NCBI GenBank assembly: GCA_037189845.1
Contig: JBBCIS010000003.1
Location: 1 to 64,000, forward strand
Length of the DNA stretch: 64,000 nucleotides
Source of the DNA: JAMLHH01 sp037189845
Lineage (GTDB): Bacteria > Bacteroidota > Bacteroidia > Chitinophagales > JADIYW01
Direction of reading: 5' to 3'
The position numbers and the translations under genes were made by a program. This document shows positions 1 to 8,332 of the stretch, in pieces. How positions within the stretch are numbered: the first letter of the stretch is position 1; each line of letters opens with the position of its first letter. The notes below the pieces were generated by a model, which was not told the origin of the DNA, ran no database searches, and saw only the letters and a list, made by a program, of their open reading frames with translations.

Positions 1-49
1 CTTAACTATTCACCCTGTCCTAGAACTATGCCCCCTTCAGAAGCGAGTG

Positions 50-57
50 CAAAGATA
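50..57 (-). promoter_or_regulatory. Bacteroidota -7 promoter element reading off the left edge
   Basis: The minus strand reads TATCTTTG, an exact match to the Bacteroidota -7 consensus TAnnTTTG. No clear -33 TTG is seen at normal spacing. The roughly 45 bases downstream of the box hold no ATG, so the gene it serves begins outside the window. Inferred from motif only. Confidence 0.45.
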
Positions 58-403
58 CAAACTTAATTCATTAATTTCATAACCCACACAAATACTTTTC
101 TAATATAGTTTTATTCTATAAACATTAAGAGATGAGTATCAGAAATTTGAATAGAAAACAAAGAGCGAAAAAAATTACCACATACCCATTTTATGAGATT
201 TTTATACACTTGTATAATGTGAACTGATCAAGTTAGTCAGAAAATGAAATCATTGAACTTCCTGTTCTTTTGCTTTTCATTCTGCCTAAAATCAGCCTAA
301 ATCAGAAGGTTCCTTTACTACACCAAAGGCATTTTTTAAATAGGACGTTATTTTGCAGAGAATACATTTTCGGGAATCTGACAAGAATCAATATATCTAT
401 TAA
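58..403. other. Intergenic, no gene seen
   Basis: This AT-rich stretch lies between the left-edge promoter and the terminator of the DUF2147 gene. The only open frame (270-458, plus) runs through that terminator hairpin and into the 3' end of the DUF2147 gene, and has no recognisable protein features. I see no RNA gene or repeat here. Confidence 0.5.
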
Positions 404-428
404 TAAAAAAGGAGGCAATCTGCCTCCC
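404..428 (-). terminator. Rho-independent terminator of the DUF2147 gene
   Basis: The 6-bp stem GGAGGC/GCCTCC (411-416 and 422-427) with a 5-nt loop is followed on the minus strand by a run of T. It lies about 25 bp past the stop codon of the DUF2147 gene. Confidence 0.75.
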
Positions 429-450
429 CTCCTAATCTATATAAGTATCT

Positions 451-873
451 TTATTTAGTACTTCTCGTCCAGGTATTTGTTTTACCTAAAGGTGTTCCGC
501 AGATAGTTCCTTTTAAGAATAAGGTTCCATCCTCATTCAATTTGATCCTGCCACAATAATCTTTCCCATCTTTATATACTTTTCCTCCATTCCATTCGCC
601 TTTTTCAGCATCCCACTTAAATCCCCATACGTAGATTTTTCCAATCACGGATTCATTTCTTTTCTCGGGATCTTTATTTGAAACATCTTTTTGGTTAGGA
701 TTTTTATGCCAAACGCATTTTCCACGCAATTCTCCATCAGCAGTTTTGTACAATTCAATTTTGGCATCTTTGTCCTGAATTAACCAAACACCTAAAACAT
801 CATTAGGGTTTGCAGCAAAAGCTGTAATACCGGAGATAACTGCTACCATCAATGTCATCAATATTTTTTTCAT
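451..873 (-). CDS. DUF2147 family secreted protein
   Basis: A 140-residue protein with an N-terminal signal peptide (about residues 1-20, ending ITAFA-A) and a compact domain matching the DUF2147 family by recall: an opening 'GVWL.QDKDAKIELYK', a central 'GKIYVWGFKWD...W.GGKVYKDGKDYCGRI' and a closing 'LKGTICGTPLGKTNTW'. The family is common in Bacteroidota and Proteobacteria. Its members are periplasmic or secreted and have no established activity. It is a single-gene unit with its own terminator, divergent from the T9SS protein at 1065. Function unknown. Confidence 0.85.
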   Translation of the reverse strand: MKKILMTLMVAVISGITAFAANPNDVLGVWLIQDKDAKIELYKTADGELRGKCVWHKNPNQKDVSNKDPEKRNESVIGKIYVWGFKWDAEKGEWNGGKVYKDGKDYCGRIKLNEDGTLFLKGTICGTPLGKTNTWTRSTK

Positions 874-1064
874 AAAGTCTTTATTATTTGTTGAACAATG
901 TAAAAATTTTATTTCTAATTGTAAACTTTCAATTTACGTGCCATTCGCTGTTTATTCGTATCAGTTCATTCATATCGTCATTTTTTTGCGACCTAATAAA
1001 CATTAATTCAAATAATTAATATATAATCCCTATATTTAACGTCAAGTCTACTAAATCTATATTC

Positions 1065-3134
1065 ATGCAAAAGAAAATAGGATTAGGGATTGTGTGTTGT
1101 GTGTTTGGCTTTACTCATATTTTTTCTCAGAATATTTCAATTGACAGAACTGTTGATTGGAGTAATGCCGGGGTACAGGTCCATATCCCTGAATTTACCA
1201 ATACCATCAATATTCTAAACTATGGTGGTAATAATAACAATTCTGGCGACAATGTCGCAGCATTTAATGCAGCATTAGCAGCAGCAGCGCCCGGCACTAC
1301 CATTCTGTTTCCTGCCGGTACGTATAGCTTCAATAACTCTATCAGAATTAATAAGGATAGTATTATTATTAAAGGTGAAGGTATTGATACAAAACTAATG
1401 TTTAATCAAAACGGTGCTGCAAGAAATCTGATAGAAATTCAAGGGAATCGAAACAGTACTGATTATTGGGTAAGCCAGGATATTGAAAGCAAACAAAAGT
1501 ATGCGCTGGTGTCTAATCCCAGCTTCTTTTCAGCTAATGAATGGGTGAATCTATTAGCTAATGACAGTTCTATCATGTATTCTACCTGGGCTTATAAAAC
1601 CGGTGGACAAATTTTGCAAATTGAAAAAATCTCCGGAGATACTCTGTTCTTTAAAAGTGAGTTCAGAAGATCACATCCTCTCAATACAAGTCCAAGATTG
1701 AGAAAAATAAATCCCAGAAACTATGTAGGTATTGAAAATCTATACATCGAGCGGGTAGATAATGCAGATGCTCAAACTACAAATATTCTTTTCAACTATG
1801 CTGTCAATTCATGGATCATAGGTCTGGAAAGTAACAAAACCACATTTGCCCATGTCTCTTTTAATTACTCATCTAATATGGTATTGAGAGGTTCCTATTT
1901 ACATCACTCGCACAGTTATGGAAGTGGAGGACGGGGATACGGAATTGTCATCCAGAATACTTCCGGAGAATGTCTGGTTGAAAACAATGTTTTTAATAAT
2001 TTAAGGCACTCTGTTTTATTACAAGCCGGAGCCAATGGTAACGTAATAGGCTATAATTATTCACTTAATCCATATTGGACAGGCGTATTGCTTCCGGCAA
2101 ACAGTGCCGGAGATATAGTGTTGCATGGAAATTATGTTTATTCTAATCTCATAGAAGGTAATACTGCCCAACATATTGTCATAGATAATTCTCACGGCAT
2201 TAATGGACCTTACAATACTGTTTTCAGAAACAAAGCTGTCGGCTACGGTATTTTTATGAATGACGGTGCGGGAAACTCGACAAATATTGTCGGGAATGAT
2301 GTAACAAACACAGGCCTGCTCATGGGAGCATACACTTTGACAGGTTCTGATAATTATCAATATGGCAACAGAGTAAAAGGAGCTAATAATTTCAGACCAG
2401 CCGGCAGTACTCAACTCACTAAAGAATCACATTACCTATGTCAGGTTCCTTCCTGGTGGGATGCCGGTACATGGCCAAATATCGGAGCTCCTTATGCATA
2501 CAACAATACAACAATTCCTGCGCTCAACAGATGGAGCAATAATGCACCACTTATATATAGTAGCTCCTTAAGATTAAAGCACCAAAATCAATCTATTATC
2601 TGGTACAAAGATATTGATGGTGATGGATTTGGTAATCCGAATGAATCTGTTGAAGCTTGCTCATCTCCTGATGGTTATGTCGCAAACAATACGGATTGTA
2701 ATGATAATGATGCCAATGTTCATCCGAACACCATCTGGTATGAGGACAAGGATAAGGATGGATTTCACTCCGGTAATACACTGACTCAATGTATTCAACC
2801 AACAGGTTACGTTCTCAGAAATCAATTAATCAATCTGACAATTGACTGTAACGATAACAATACTGCCATACATCCGAATTCTATTGATATATGCGATGGA
2901 ATAGACAATAACTGTGATGGAAAAATTGATGATGGGCTGCTGATAACTTTTTATAAAGATGCTGACGGAGATGGATATGGTAATCCGAATGAATCTGTTG
3001 AAGCTTGCTCGTCTCCTGATGGCTATGTCGTAAACAATACGGATTGCAATGACTCTGATGCTTCTGTGTATCCCGCGGAGCAGAGGAAATTCCAAACGAC
3101 CGCATTGACCAGGATTGCAATGGGGAAGATTTAA
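1065..3134 (+). CDS. Secreted parallel beta-helix protein with MopE-type metal-binding repeats, frameshifted before its T9SS tail
   Basis: A 689-residue frame with a signal peptide (residues 1-21, ending IFSQ), then a pectate-lyase/GH28-like region (about 40-490) with 'GDNVAAFNAALAAA' and 'FPAGTYSF', typical of right-handed beta-helix proteins. From about residue 510 come repeats of the MopE-type putative metal-binding motif (D-D-G-DGxG...VxACxxPxGYVxNxTDCND), two of them nearly identical in DNA. The frame is broken at about 3075: after 'DASVYP' the residues become unrelated and end at 3134, while the expected repeat end (GAEEIPND.IDQDCNGEDL) and a type IX sorting domain continue in another frame to 3406. 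As read, the product lacks its secretion tail. A real pseudogene, a phase-variable state and a sequencing error are all possible. Confidence 0.8.
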   Translation: MQKKIGLGIVCCVFGFTHIFSQNISIDRTVDWSNAGVQVHIPEFTNTINILNYGGNNNNSGDNVAAFNAALAAAAPGTTILFPAGTYSFNNSIRINKDSIIIKGEGIDTKLMFNQNGAARNLIEIQGNRNSTDYWVSQDIESKQKYALVSNPSFFSANEWVNLLANDSSIMYSTWAYKTGGQILQIEKISGDTLFFKSEFRRSHPLNTSPRLRKINPRNYVGIENLYIERVDNADAQTTNILFNYAVNSWIIGLESNKTTFAHVSFNYSSNMVLRGSYLHHSHSYGSGGRGYGIVIQNTSGECLVENNVFNNLRHSVLLQAGANGNVIGYNYSLNPYWTGVLLPANSAGDIVLHGNYVYSNLIEGNTAQHIVIDNSHGINGPYNTVFRNKAVGYGIFMNDGAGNSTNIVGNDVTNTGLLMGAYTLTGSDNYQYGNRVKGANNFRPAGSTQLTKESHYLCQVPSWWDAGTWPNIGAPYAYNNTTIPALNRWSNNAPLIYSSSLRLKHQNQSIIWYKDIDGDGFGNPNESVEACSSPDGYVANNTDCNDNDANVHPNTIWYEDKDKDGFHSGNTLTQCIQPTGYVLRNQLINLTIDCNDNNTAIHPNSIDICDGIDNNCDGKIDDGLLITFYKDADGDGYGNPNESVEACSSPDGYVVNNTDCNDSDASVYPAEQRKFQTTALTRIAMGKI

Positions 3135-3406
3135 TTTTAACTCATCTTCAAAATAATCAGGAATTCAGCTTTAAAGTTTATCCTAATCCAGGTAATGGTT
3201 CATTATGGTTAGAAACAAATAATCTGCCTGCCGATAGCTATATAATGGTGATTACAGATGTAAGTGGCCGAATTATTTCCACGGAGAAGCTCAACAATCT
3301 AACTTCTTACCAAAAAACTCCTTTATTTATTGAATTTCCCGGAATGTATATGATACAATTAAAAGGGACAAATAATAATTTTTTTGAAAGCATACTAATA
3401 TTTTAG
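3077..3406 (+). pseudogene. Out-of-frame C-terminal end of the preceding gene with T9SS type A sorting domain
   Basis: Read from GGA at 3077, this frame gives GAEEIPNDRIDQDCNGEDL, the canonical close of a MopE repeat. Then follows a type A sorting domain: 'FKVYPNPGNGSLWLE', 'YIMVITDVSGRIISTEKL' and 'MYMIQLKGTNN', ending with stop TAG at 3404-3406. It is in register with nothing else and is followed by a terminator at 3461, so the original gene spanned 1065-3406. Restoring it needs a net loss of two bases or gain of one near 3071-3077 (tcccgcgga). Confidence 0.85.
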
Positions 3407-3460
3407 TATATTTATTGTCGAACACTACGTCGGTCCGTTAATATGGACAATAAATTAGCG

Positions 3461-3484
3461 GCCTCCCTTATCGGGAGGCTTTTG
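3461..3484 (+). terminator. Rho-independent terminator
   Basis: The 7-bp GC-rich stem GCCTCCC/GGGAGGC with a 5-nt loop is followed by a T-run. It lies 55 bp after the stop of the out-of-frame T9SS tail and ends that transcript. Confidence 0.85.
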
Positions 3485-3605
3485 ATTTTACTCAATTTTC
3501 TTTGTACAAATTGATTTTTAACATCGAAAAATTCGGATTTTACAATGCATGCATTATATTTCAGCATTATTTTCTCAAACTAAAAAGATAAACAGAATAT
3601 CAATC

Positions 3606-4916
3606 ATGAGTGATACTCCTTTAGCTAAAGTATTTGTTGCATTCAACAATGTTTTAGACAGTAAAGTGGGAACTTCCTTGGGTCTCCGCAAGTTGGTAGA
3701 AAAAATTACCTACCAGGGCATTGTCCAGGGAGCGAGCGTTGCAAAACAAGCATCTCGTATTTTCCCAAAATCCAATAATTCATCATCTGCTCAACGGCCT
3801 GAAAATGTCAAGAAATCAGACCTGTTTGACCTGAATCTTACGGAAGAGCAGCAAATGATTCAGCAGACCATCCAACAATTTGCCTCTCAATTTTTGAAAA
3901 ATGCAGGTGAAAAGGCAAACGTTGATTGCAAAGTGAGCGATGAAATCGTAAAAGAATTTCGGGCATTAGGACTACCGTATTACTCCGTACCGGAATCTTT
4001 GGGCGGAGTACTAACAGACAAAGCCACTGTCACTCAAATGATTATTGCAGAAGAATTAGCCCATGGAGATCTTGGGATGGCATTGTCTCTCTTAGCTCCT
4101 GTAAATGCCTTGAACGCCATCACACGCTGGGGAACGGGGGCGCAACAGGAAAAGTACATTCCTGCATTTTTAGATGAAGCCAATCCGCTGGCTGCTGTCA
4201 TTGCCGTCAATGAACCTGCCGCATTATTTGATCCGTTTGTGCTGGCAACAAAAGCTGTAAAAAAAGGGAATAAATATGTTTTGAATGGAGCAAAGGCTAC
4301 TGTGCCATTGATCAATTCCAGTGAATTATTCATCATAGCTGCAAATGTAGAAGGAGAAGGCCCGGCACTATTCTTCGTAGAATCCTCCAATGATGGGCTT
4401 TCTGTGGTTTCTCAAAATGCCATGGGATTAAGGCCGGCTTCTCTGGGCGACATCACTCTGAATAATGTAGAAGTTGACTCAGATGCAAAATTGGGTGACA
4501 GTTCATTCAATTATGCAGAATTTATCAGCTATGCGCGATTGGGATGGTGCGCACTGGCCATAGGTGCGGCACGGGCTATTCTGGACGAAGCCATTCCTTA
4601 TGCCAATGAGCGGGTAGCATTCGGCGAACCTATTTCCCACAGACAGTCCGTAGCATTCATGATTGCCAATATCCGCATAGAAACGGATACCATGAAAATA
4701 CTGACCCAGAGGGCCGCTTCATTGGCAGAACAAGGCAAGCCTTTCCAAAAAGAAGCATACCTTGCTGCTGTGGCTTGTCAGGAAAGAGCAATGGATATTG
4801 GAAATGACGGAGTACAAATTTTTGGCGGTATTGGTTTCATGAGAGATTTCCCTGCCGAAAGAAAATACAGAGACCTGAGAGCCGTCTCATGGAGTTATAA
4901 CGCAATGCACCTGTAA
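3606..4916 (+). CDS. Acyl-CoA dehydrogenase family protein lacking the catalytic glutamate
   Basis: Start taken at the ATG giving MSDTPLAKVF; the frame is open 19 codons further upstream but that part looks non-coding. The 436-residue protein has an N-terminal extension of about 80 residues, then the acyl-CoA dehydrogenase (ACAD) fold ('LNLTEEQQMIQQTIQQF', 'QIFGGIGFMRDFPAERKYRD'). Two hallmark sites are degenerate. The usual TEPGAGSD signature reads NEPAALFD. The C-terminal IxEGT segment holding the catalytic Glu reads 'AVSWSYNA', and the protein stops four residues later. It is probably inactive alone. It sits 20 bp before a second, intact ACAD and is almost certainly co-transcribed, so it may be a non-catalytic partner subunit. 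That last point is inference. Confidence 0.85.
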   Translation: MSDTPLAKVFVAFNNVLDSKVGTSLGLRKLVEKITYQGIVQGASVAKQASRIFPKSNNSSSAQRPENVKKSDLFDLNLTEEQQMIQQTIQQFASQFLKNAGEKANVDCKVSDEIVKEFRALGLPYYSVPESLGGVLTDKATVTQMIIAEELAHGDLGMALSLLAPVNALNAITRWGTGAQQEKYIPAFLDEANPLAAVIAVNEPAALFDPFVLATKAVKKGNKYVLNGAKATVPLINSSELFIIAANVEGEGPALFFVESSNDGLSVVSQNAMGLRPASLGDITLNNVEVDSDAKLGDSSFNYAEFISYARLGWCALAIGAARAILDEAIPYANERVAFGEPISHRQSVAFMIANIRIETDTMKILTQRAASLAEQGKPFQKEAYLAAVACQERAMDIGNDGVQIFGGIGFMRDFPAERKYRDLRAVSWSYNAMHL

Positions 4917-4936
4917 TCTTAAAAATTAAAAGAACA

Positions 4937-6139
4937 ATGAATCTCGAAATACCAAAAAAATTCAAACCTGTAATGGATGCGGCTCGTATGGCTGCCACCA
5001 CTATATTCAGGCCTATTTCCAGAAAATATGACCTCAATGAACATGATTATCCAAAAGAGCTGGACTTGCTCAGAGCCGCTTTGGACGGAATGGCCGACGG
5101 AGGACAGAATCTTGGCGGAGCAGCCGGGGACAGGGGAAGAAAAGATGCCGAACAAGGCACAGTGAAAAACGGTGGCAATATGTCGAGTGTACTGAATATC
5201 ATGCAAATGTGCTATGGAGACGTGGGTCTGTTGCTGACCATTCCAGGACAAGGCCTTGGCAACTCTGCAATTGCCGCTGTGGCCAATGACGAACAAATGC
5301 AGCGTTTCGGCAAAAAATGGGCGGCAATGGCCATCACCGAACCTGGTGCAGGCTCTGACTCGGCAGCTATCACAGCGACTGCTCAAAAGGATGGCGACCA
5401 TTATATCCTGAACGGTACCAAGATTTTTGTCACGTCGGGAGAAAGAGCTGACTGTGTAGTCGTATGGGCTTCAGTAGATAAATCTTTGGGAAGGGCTGCC
5501 ATCAAATCTTTCGTGGTAGAACAAGGGGCTCCGGGTATGAAAGTGGAGCGCCTGGAAACCAAAATGGGCATCCGTGCATCAGACACAGCCGTTATTTCTT
5601 TTACGGACTGTAGAGTACCGGCCGCCAACTTGTTGGGCTCACCCGAAGTGAATGTCCAAAAAGGATTTGCCGGAGTCATGGAAACTTTTGACAATACAAG
5701 ACCTTTTGTAGCTGCAATGGCCGTAGGTTGCGCAGAAGCCGCTCTCGAACGCACAAAAGAACTTCTGAAAGAAAAAATAAATCTGGGCTACACCTCGCCT
5801 ATCAATAACCTGAAAGCTGTAGAAGCCGAAATACTGAAATTAGAAGCAGATTATGAAGCCTCAAGGTTGCTGACGCTCAAAGCCGCATGGATGGCAGACA
5901 ATAAGATACCGAACTCTATGGAGGCATCTATCAGCAAAGCGAAAGCCGCCCGTACAGGCAGCCGTATTACTTTAAAATGTGTGGAACTTTGTAGTAGCCT
6001 GGGATATTCAGAAGCTGAACTTTTAGAAAAATGGGCAAGAGATTCAAAAATCCTGGACATTTTCGAGGGGACTCAACAAATCCAGCAACTCATCATTGCC
6101 AGAAGACTTCTGGGAAAATCATCCAAAGAATTAAAATAA
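4937..6139 (+). CDS. Acyl-CoA dehydrogenase, catalytically intact
   Basis: A 400-residue FAD-dependent ACAD that would introduce the 2,3-double bond of an acyl-CoA. It keeps the AITEPGAGSDSA motif, the 'LNGTKIFVTSG' strand and the catalytic segment 'KILDIFEGTQQIQQ' (Glu377, equivalent to Glu376 of medium-chain ACADs). It follows the degenerate ACAD after a 20-bp gap and ends in a strong terminator, giving a two-gene operon. The substrate cannot be told from sequence; an acyl-CoA synthetase lies nearby at 8.3-10.2 kb. Confidence 0.93.
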   Translation: MNLEIPKKFKPVMDAARMAATTIFRPISRKYDLNEHDYPKELDLLRAALDGMADGGQNLGGAAGDRGRKDAEQGTVKNGGNMSSVLNIMQMCYGDVGLLLTIPGQGLGNSAIAAVANDEQMQRFGKKWAAMAITEPGAGSDSAAITATAQKDGDHYILNGTKIFVTSGERADCVVVWASVDKSLGRAAIKSFVVEQGAPGMKVERLETKMGIRASDTAVISFTDCRVPAANLLGSPEVNVQKGFAGVMETFDNTRPFVAAMAVGCAEAALERTKELLKEKINLGYTSPINNLKAVEAEILKLEADYEASRLLTLKAAWMADNKIPNSMEASISKAKAARTGSRITLKCVELCSSLGYSEAELLEKWARDSKILDIFEGTQQIQQLIIARRLLGKSSKELK

Positions 6140-6181
6140 CAAAGGAATTTTTATTCCATTGTTTTATAACTGTCCGTTTCG

Positions 6182-6216
6182 ACACCCCGGTATCCCCAAA
6201 TGCCGGGGTGTTTTTA
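6182..6216 (+). terminator. Rho-independent terminator of the ACAD pair
   Basis: The 9-bp stem ACACCCCGG/CCGGGGTGT (6182-6190 and 6203-6211) with a 12-nt loop is followed by a T-rich run, 43 bp after the second ACAD stop. Confidence 0.88.
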
Positions 6217-6248
6217 TTTTCACTATTTTTACCTGATACTCCCCAAAA

Positions 6249-6965
6249 ATGCAGCAACACTCTCATATAGAAACGATTTACGAAGTCTTCAGTAAATATA
6301 CCTTGAACGGTAGAATAGATAAGTGTCCGTGTGGCTGTATTTCTGAAGAGGAAGAGGATAAAATATATTCCAAACCACTAAGAGTACTTGGAATGGATGA
6401 TTTAGGTTTATACTGCAGCGAGGCAATGACCATATGGGGAAACGAAATAGATTTCAAACATTTTTTACCACGCTTGTTGGAATTATATGAACAGCATAGG
6501 TACAACGGTTGGTATAACTTGATTACTATCTATAATAAATTAGAATGTGCCGATTGGAAAAACTGGGATAAGGCAGAGCAGGACTGTATTTATAAATTTG
6601 TAGAAAACGAATGGAAGAAACTCGTCAATTTATCACTGAATGACATTGATCATTTTGAATTTGAACAATATCTGAATTACTTTGAGTTTGACGAGTTGCT
6701 TATAATGTGGGATATTCCCTATAATAGTATAGCAGTTGAAAATCTGGTAACCTTTATCTATTACTATGGTGTAGACATTTTTTACAGGGGCAAAAAACTT
6801 AAAATCAATAAAATTGACAGAACTAATGTTGTCCTGAATTTTATTCAAAAAACAGGTTTTATTCAAAAGCTGGAAGCGATCTATTTTGAAAATGCTGACT
6901 TAGACACAGAATATGCAGATAAAATTTCGGTAGTTATCGAAATGCTTAGTACAACAGAAAAGTAG
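6249..6965 (+). CDS. Hypothetical protein with CPCGC motif
   Basis: A 238-residue cytoplasmic-looking protein with no signal peptide or membrane segment. Near the N-terminus it has KCPCGC (residues 24-29), a likely metal-binding or redox cysteine cluster, followed by an acidic run. The rest is rich in aromatic and acidic residues and probably helical. It resembles uncharacterised Bacteroidota proteins that share a '.CPCGC...DDLG.Y...A..TWG...DFKHFLPR.LEL' pattern, but no function is known to me. It starts 30 bp after a terminator, so it should have its own promoter, and it converges with the serine hydrolase 3 bp away. Confidence 0.7.
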   Translation: MQQHSHIETIYEVFSKYTLNGRIDKCPCGCISEEEEDKIYSKPLRVLGMDDLGLYCSEAMTIWGNEIDFKHFLPRLLELYEQHRYNGWYNLITIYNKLECADWKNWDKAEQDCIYKFVENEWKKLVNLSLNDIDHFEFEQYLNYFEFDELLIMWDIPYNSIAVENLVTFIYYYGVDIFYRGKKLKINKIDRTNVVLNFIQKTGFIQKLEAIYFENADLDTEYADKISVVIEMLSTTEK

Positions 6966-6968
6966 CAT

Positions 6969-8135
6969 TTACAGAACCTTTGTCTGTTCCAATATTTCCA
7001 AACCCACATCGACATATCTGTAGCTTTCTGTATAATGTCCGTCTTCATCGAATTCAATAGGATTATCATGACCCAATCGTACTATCACGGCATCCAGTTC
7101 CGGTATAGTAAAAATAAACTGTCCCAAATGTCCTGCAAAATACCTTATGCTGTAATTCTTATAATTCATCAAAGCAAAGTGGTATCCGTAATGAGATACG
7201 GTTCTGCCATTTTCCAGAACCATGTGTCTGGCTGGTTTCATACCATCTTCCAGATATTCAGAAGAGATCAATTGCTGACCATTCCACATTCCTTTTTGCA
7301 GAATTAGCTGACCTATCTTCGCAAAATCACGGGCGGTAGCACTAAAGCAACAAAATGCCTTTTCCCTGCCATTCTCATGATCCAGGCTCCACAAAGCATC
7401 AGATTCCATCTGCATCGGTTGCCAGAAAAATTCCTGCATCAATTCAGAAAGATTTTTCCCGGAAGTAGTTCTGATAATTTCTGCCAAAATCTGTGTCACA
7501 ATACTTTGATATCTAAATTCTGTACCTACCGGAATATCTTTTTTTACATTTGCCATTACTTCATCCAGATTATTGCCGTAATATGCAGCAACCGGCCAAC
7601 CTAAAGGATTGTTATAGCTTTCTTTCCAGCTAAATCCTGTACCCATTGTCAACAAATGGTAGATAGTCAGGCTCGAATCTTTAGCAAATTCATACTGTGG
7701 AAGATATTTATATACCGGATCATTGACCGAAGTAATCCATCCTTTTTCCAGTGCTTTTCCTACCAATAAACTCGTTAGTGATTTTGCCATAGAAAATGAA
7801 CCGGATATTACATTTTTATCCAGACCCTCTCCATAATATTCATGAATAATTTTATCGTGCTGAAGCACTAAAAAAGCTCCGGTCCTGCGTTTTTTTAAAA
7901 ACTCTGAGCTAGTATCCGAAAGTTTTAGCTGATTATAAGTCTCTGAAAGCTCTAAAGATTGTGGGTTTTCAGTTTTAATGGCACGATTAGCAAAGATCTT
8001 ATAATCGTCAATTCCAGGCAATAAATGATACAAAGCTGTTTTGGTAAAATCGGGCAGCTGAACCCAACCTACAAATAATGCTGCAAATAATGTTCCTACA
8101 GAAAATATCTTTTTTGAAACTACTCCTAATGCCAT
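6969..8135 (-). CDS. Beta-lactamase-family serine hydrolase, membrane-anchored
   Basis: The 388-residue product is read from ATG at 8135 (MALGVVSKKIF). A single N-terminal hydrophobic segment (about residues 10-30) anchors or exports it. The class C beta-lactamase/DD-peptidase fold is marked by SMAK (the SxxK nucleophile motif), 'EFRYQSIVTQILAEI' (the YxN-type motif, here Y-Q-S) and a late 'GHLGQFIFTIPELDAVIV'. Substrates of this family (peptides, esters) vary, so none is assigned. The open frame continues 23 codons upstream to 8204, but those codons lie in the inverted-repeat element at 8150-8237, which supports the shorter start. Confidence 0.85.
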   Translation of the reverse strand: MALGVVSKKIFSVGTLFAALFVGWVQLPDFTKTALYHLLPGIDDYKIFANRAIKTENPQSLELSETYNQLKLSDTSSEFLKKRRTGAFLVLQHDKIIHEYYGEGLDKNVISGSFSMAKSLTSLLVGKALEKGWITSVNDPVYKYLPQYEFAKDSSLTIYHLLTMGTGFSWKESYNNPLGWPVAAYYGNNLDEVMANVKKDIPVGTEFRYQSIVTQILAEIIRTTSGKNLSELMQEFFWQPMQMESDALWSLDHENGREKAFCCFSATARDFAKIGQLILQKGMWNGQQLISSEYLEDGMKPARHMVLENGRTVSHYGYHFALMNYKNYSIRYFAGHLGQFIFTIPELDAVIVRLGHDNPIEFDEDGHYTESYRYVDVGLEILEQTKVL

Positions 8136-8149
8136 AAAACCACACTTAC

Positions 8150-8237
8150 GGACATCTCTAAAAACCCGCCTTTCTGCGTTATTTTGAATATTTAAAATCC
8201 TCAAAAAGCCTTGACATACGAACTTTTAGAGATGTCC
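8150..8237. mobile_element. MITE-like element, 88 bp with 14-bp perfect terminal inverted repeats
   Basis: GGACATCTCTAAAA at 8150-8163 is repeated exactly inverted at 8224-8237. The element is flanked on both sides by TTAC (8146-8149 and 8238-8241), which looks like a 4-bp target-site duplication. The interior has no coding capacity, and phrases such as CCGCCTTTCTGCGTTA resemble ends of IS5-like insertion sequences by recall. It sits 14 bp upstream of the serine hydrolase start and may displace or supply its promoter. Confidence 0.7.
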
Positions 8238-8332
8238 TTACTTTTAAACTGACAAACTTAGTAATAGTTGAGCAGGCAATTAAAAGTGAAATCCTAAGAA
8301 ATCAATAAGTTTTTGTGATGAAACAAAGCCAT

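Noticed and set aside
270..458. 62-codon plus-strand frame near the left edge
   Set aside because: It runs through the terminator of the DUF2147 gene and into that gene's 3' end; no protein-like features.
4919..5401. 160-codon minus-strand frame inside the second acyl-CoA dehydrogenase
   Set aside because: Fully antisense to a well-conserved gene, with no recognisable domain.
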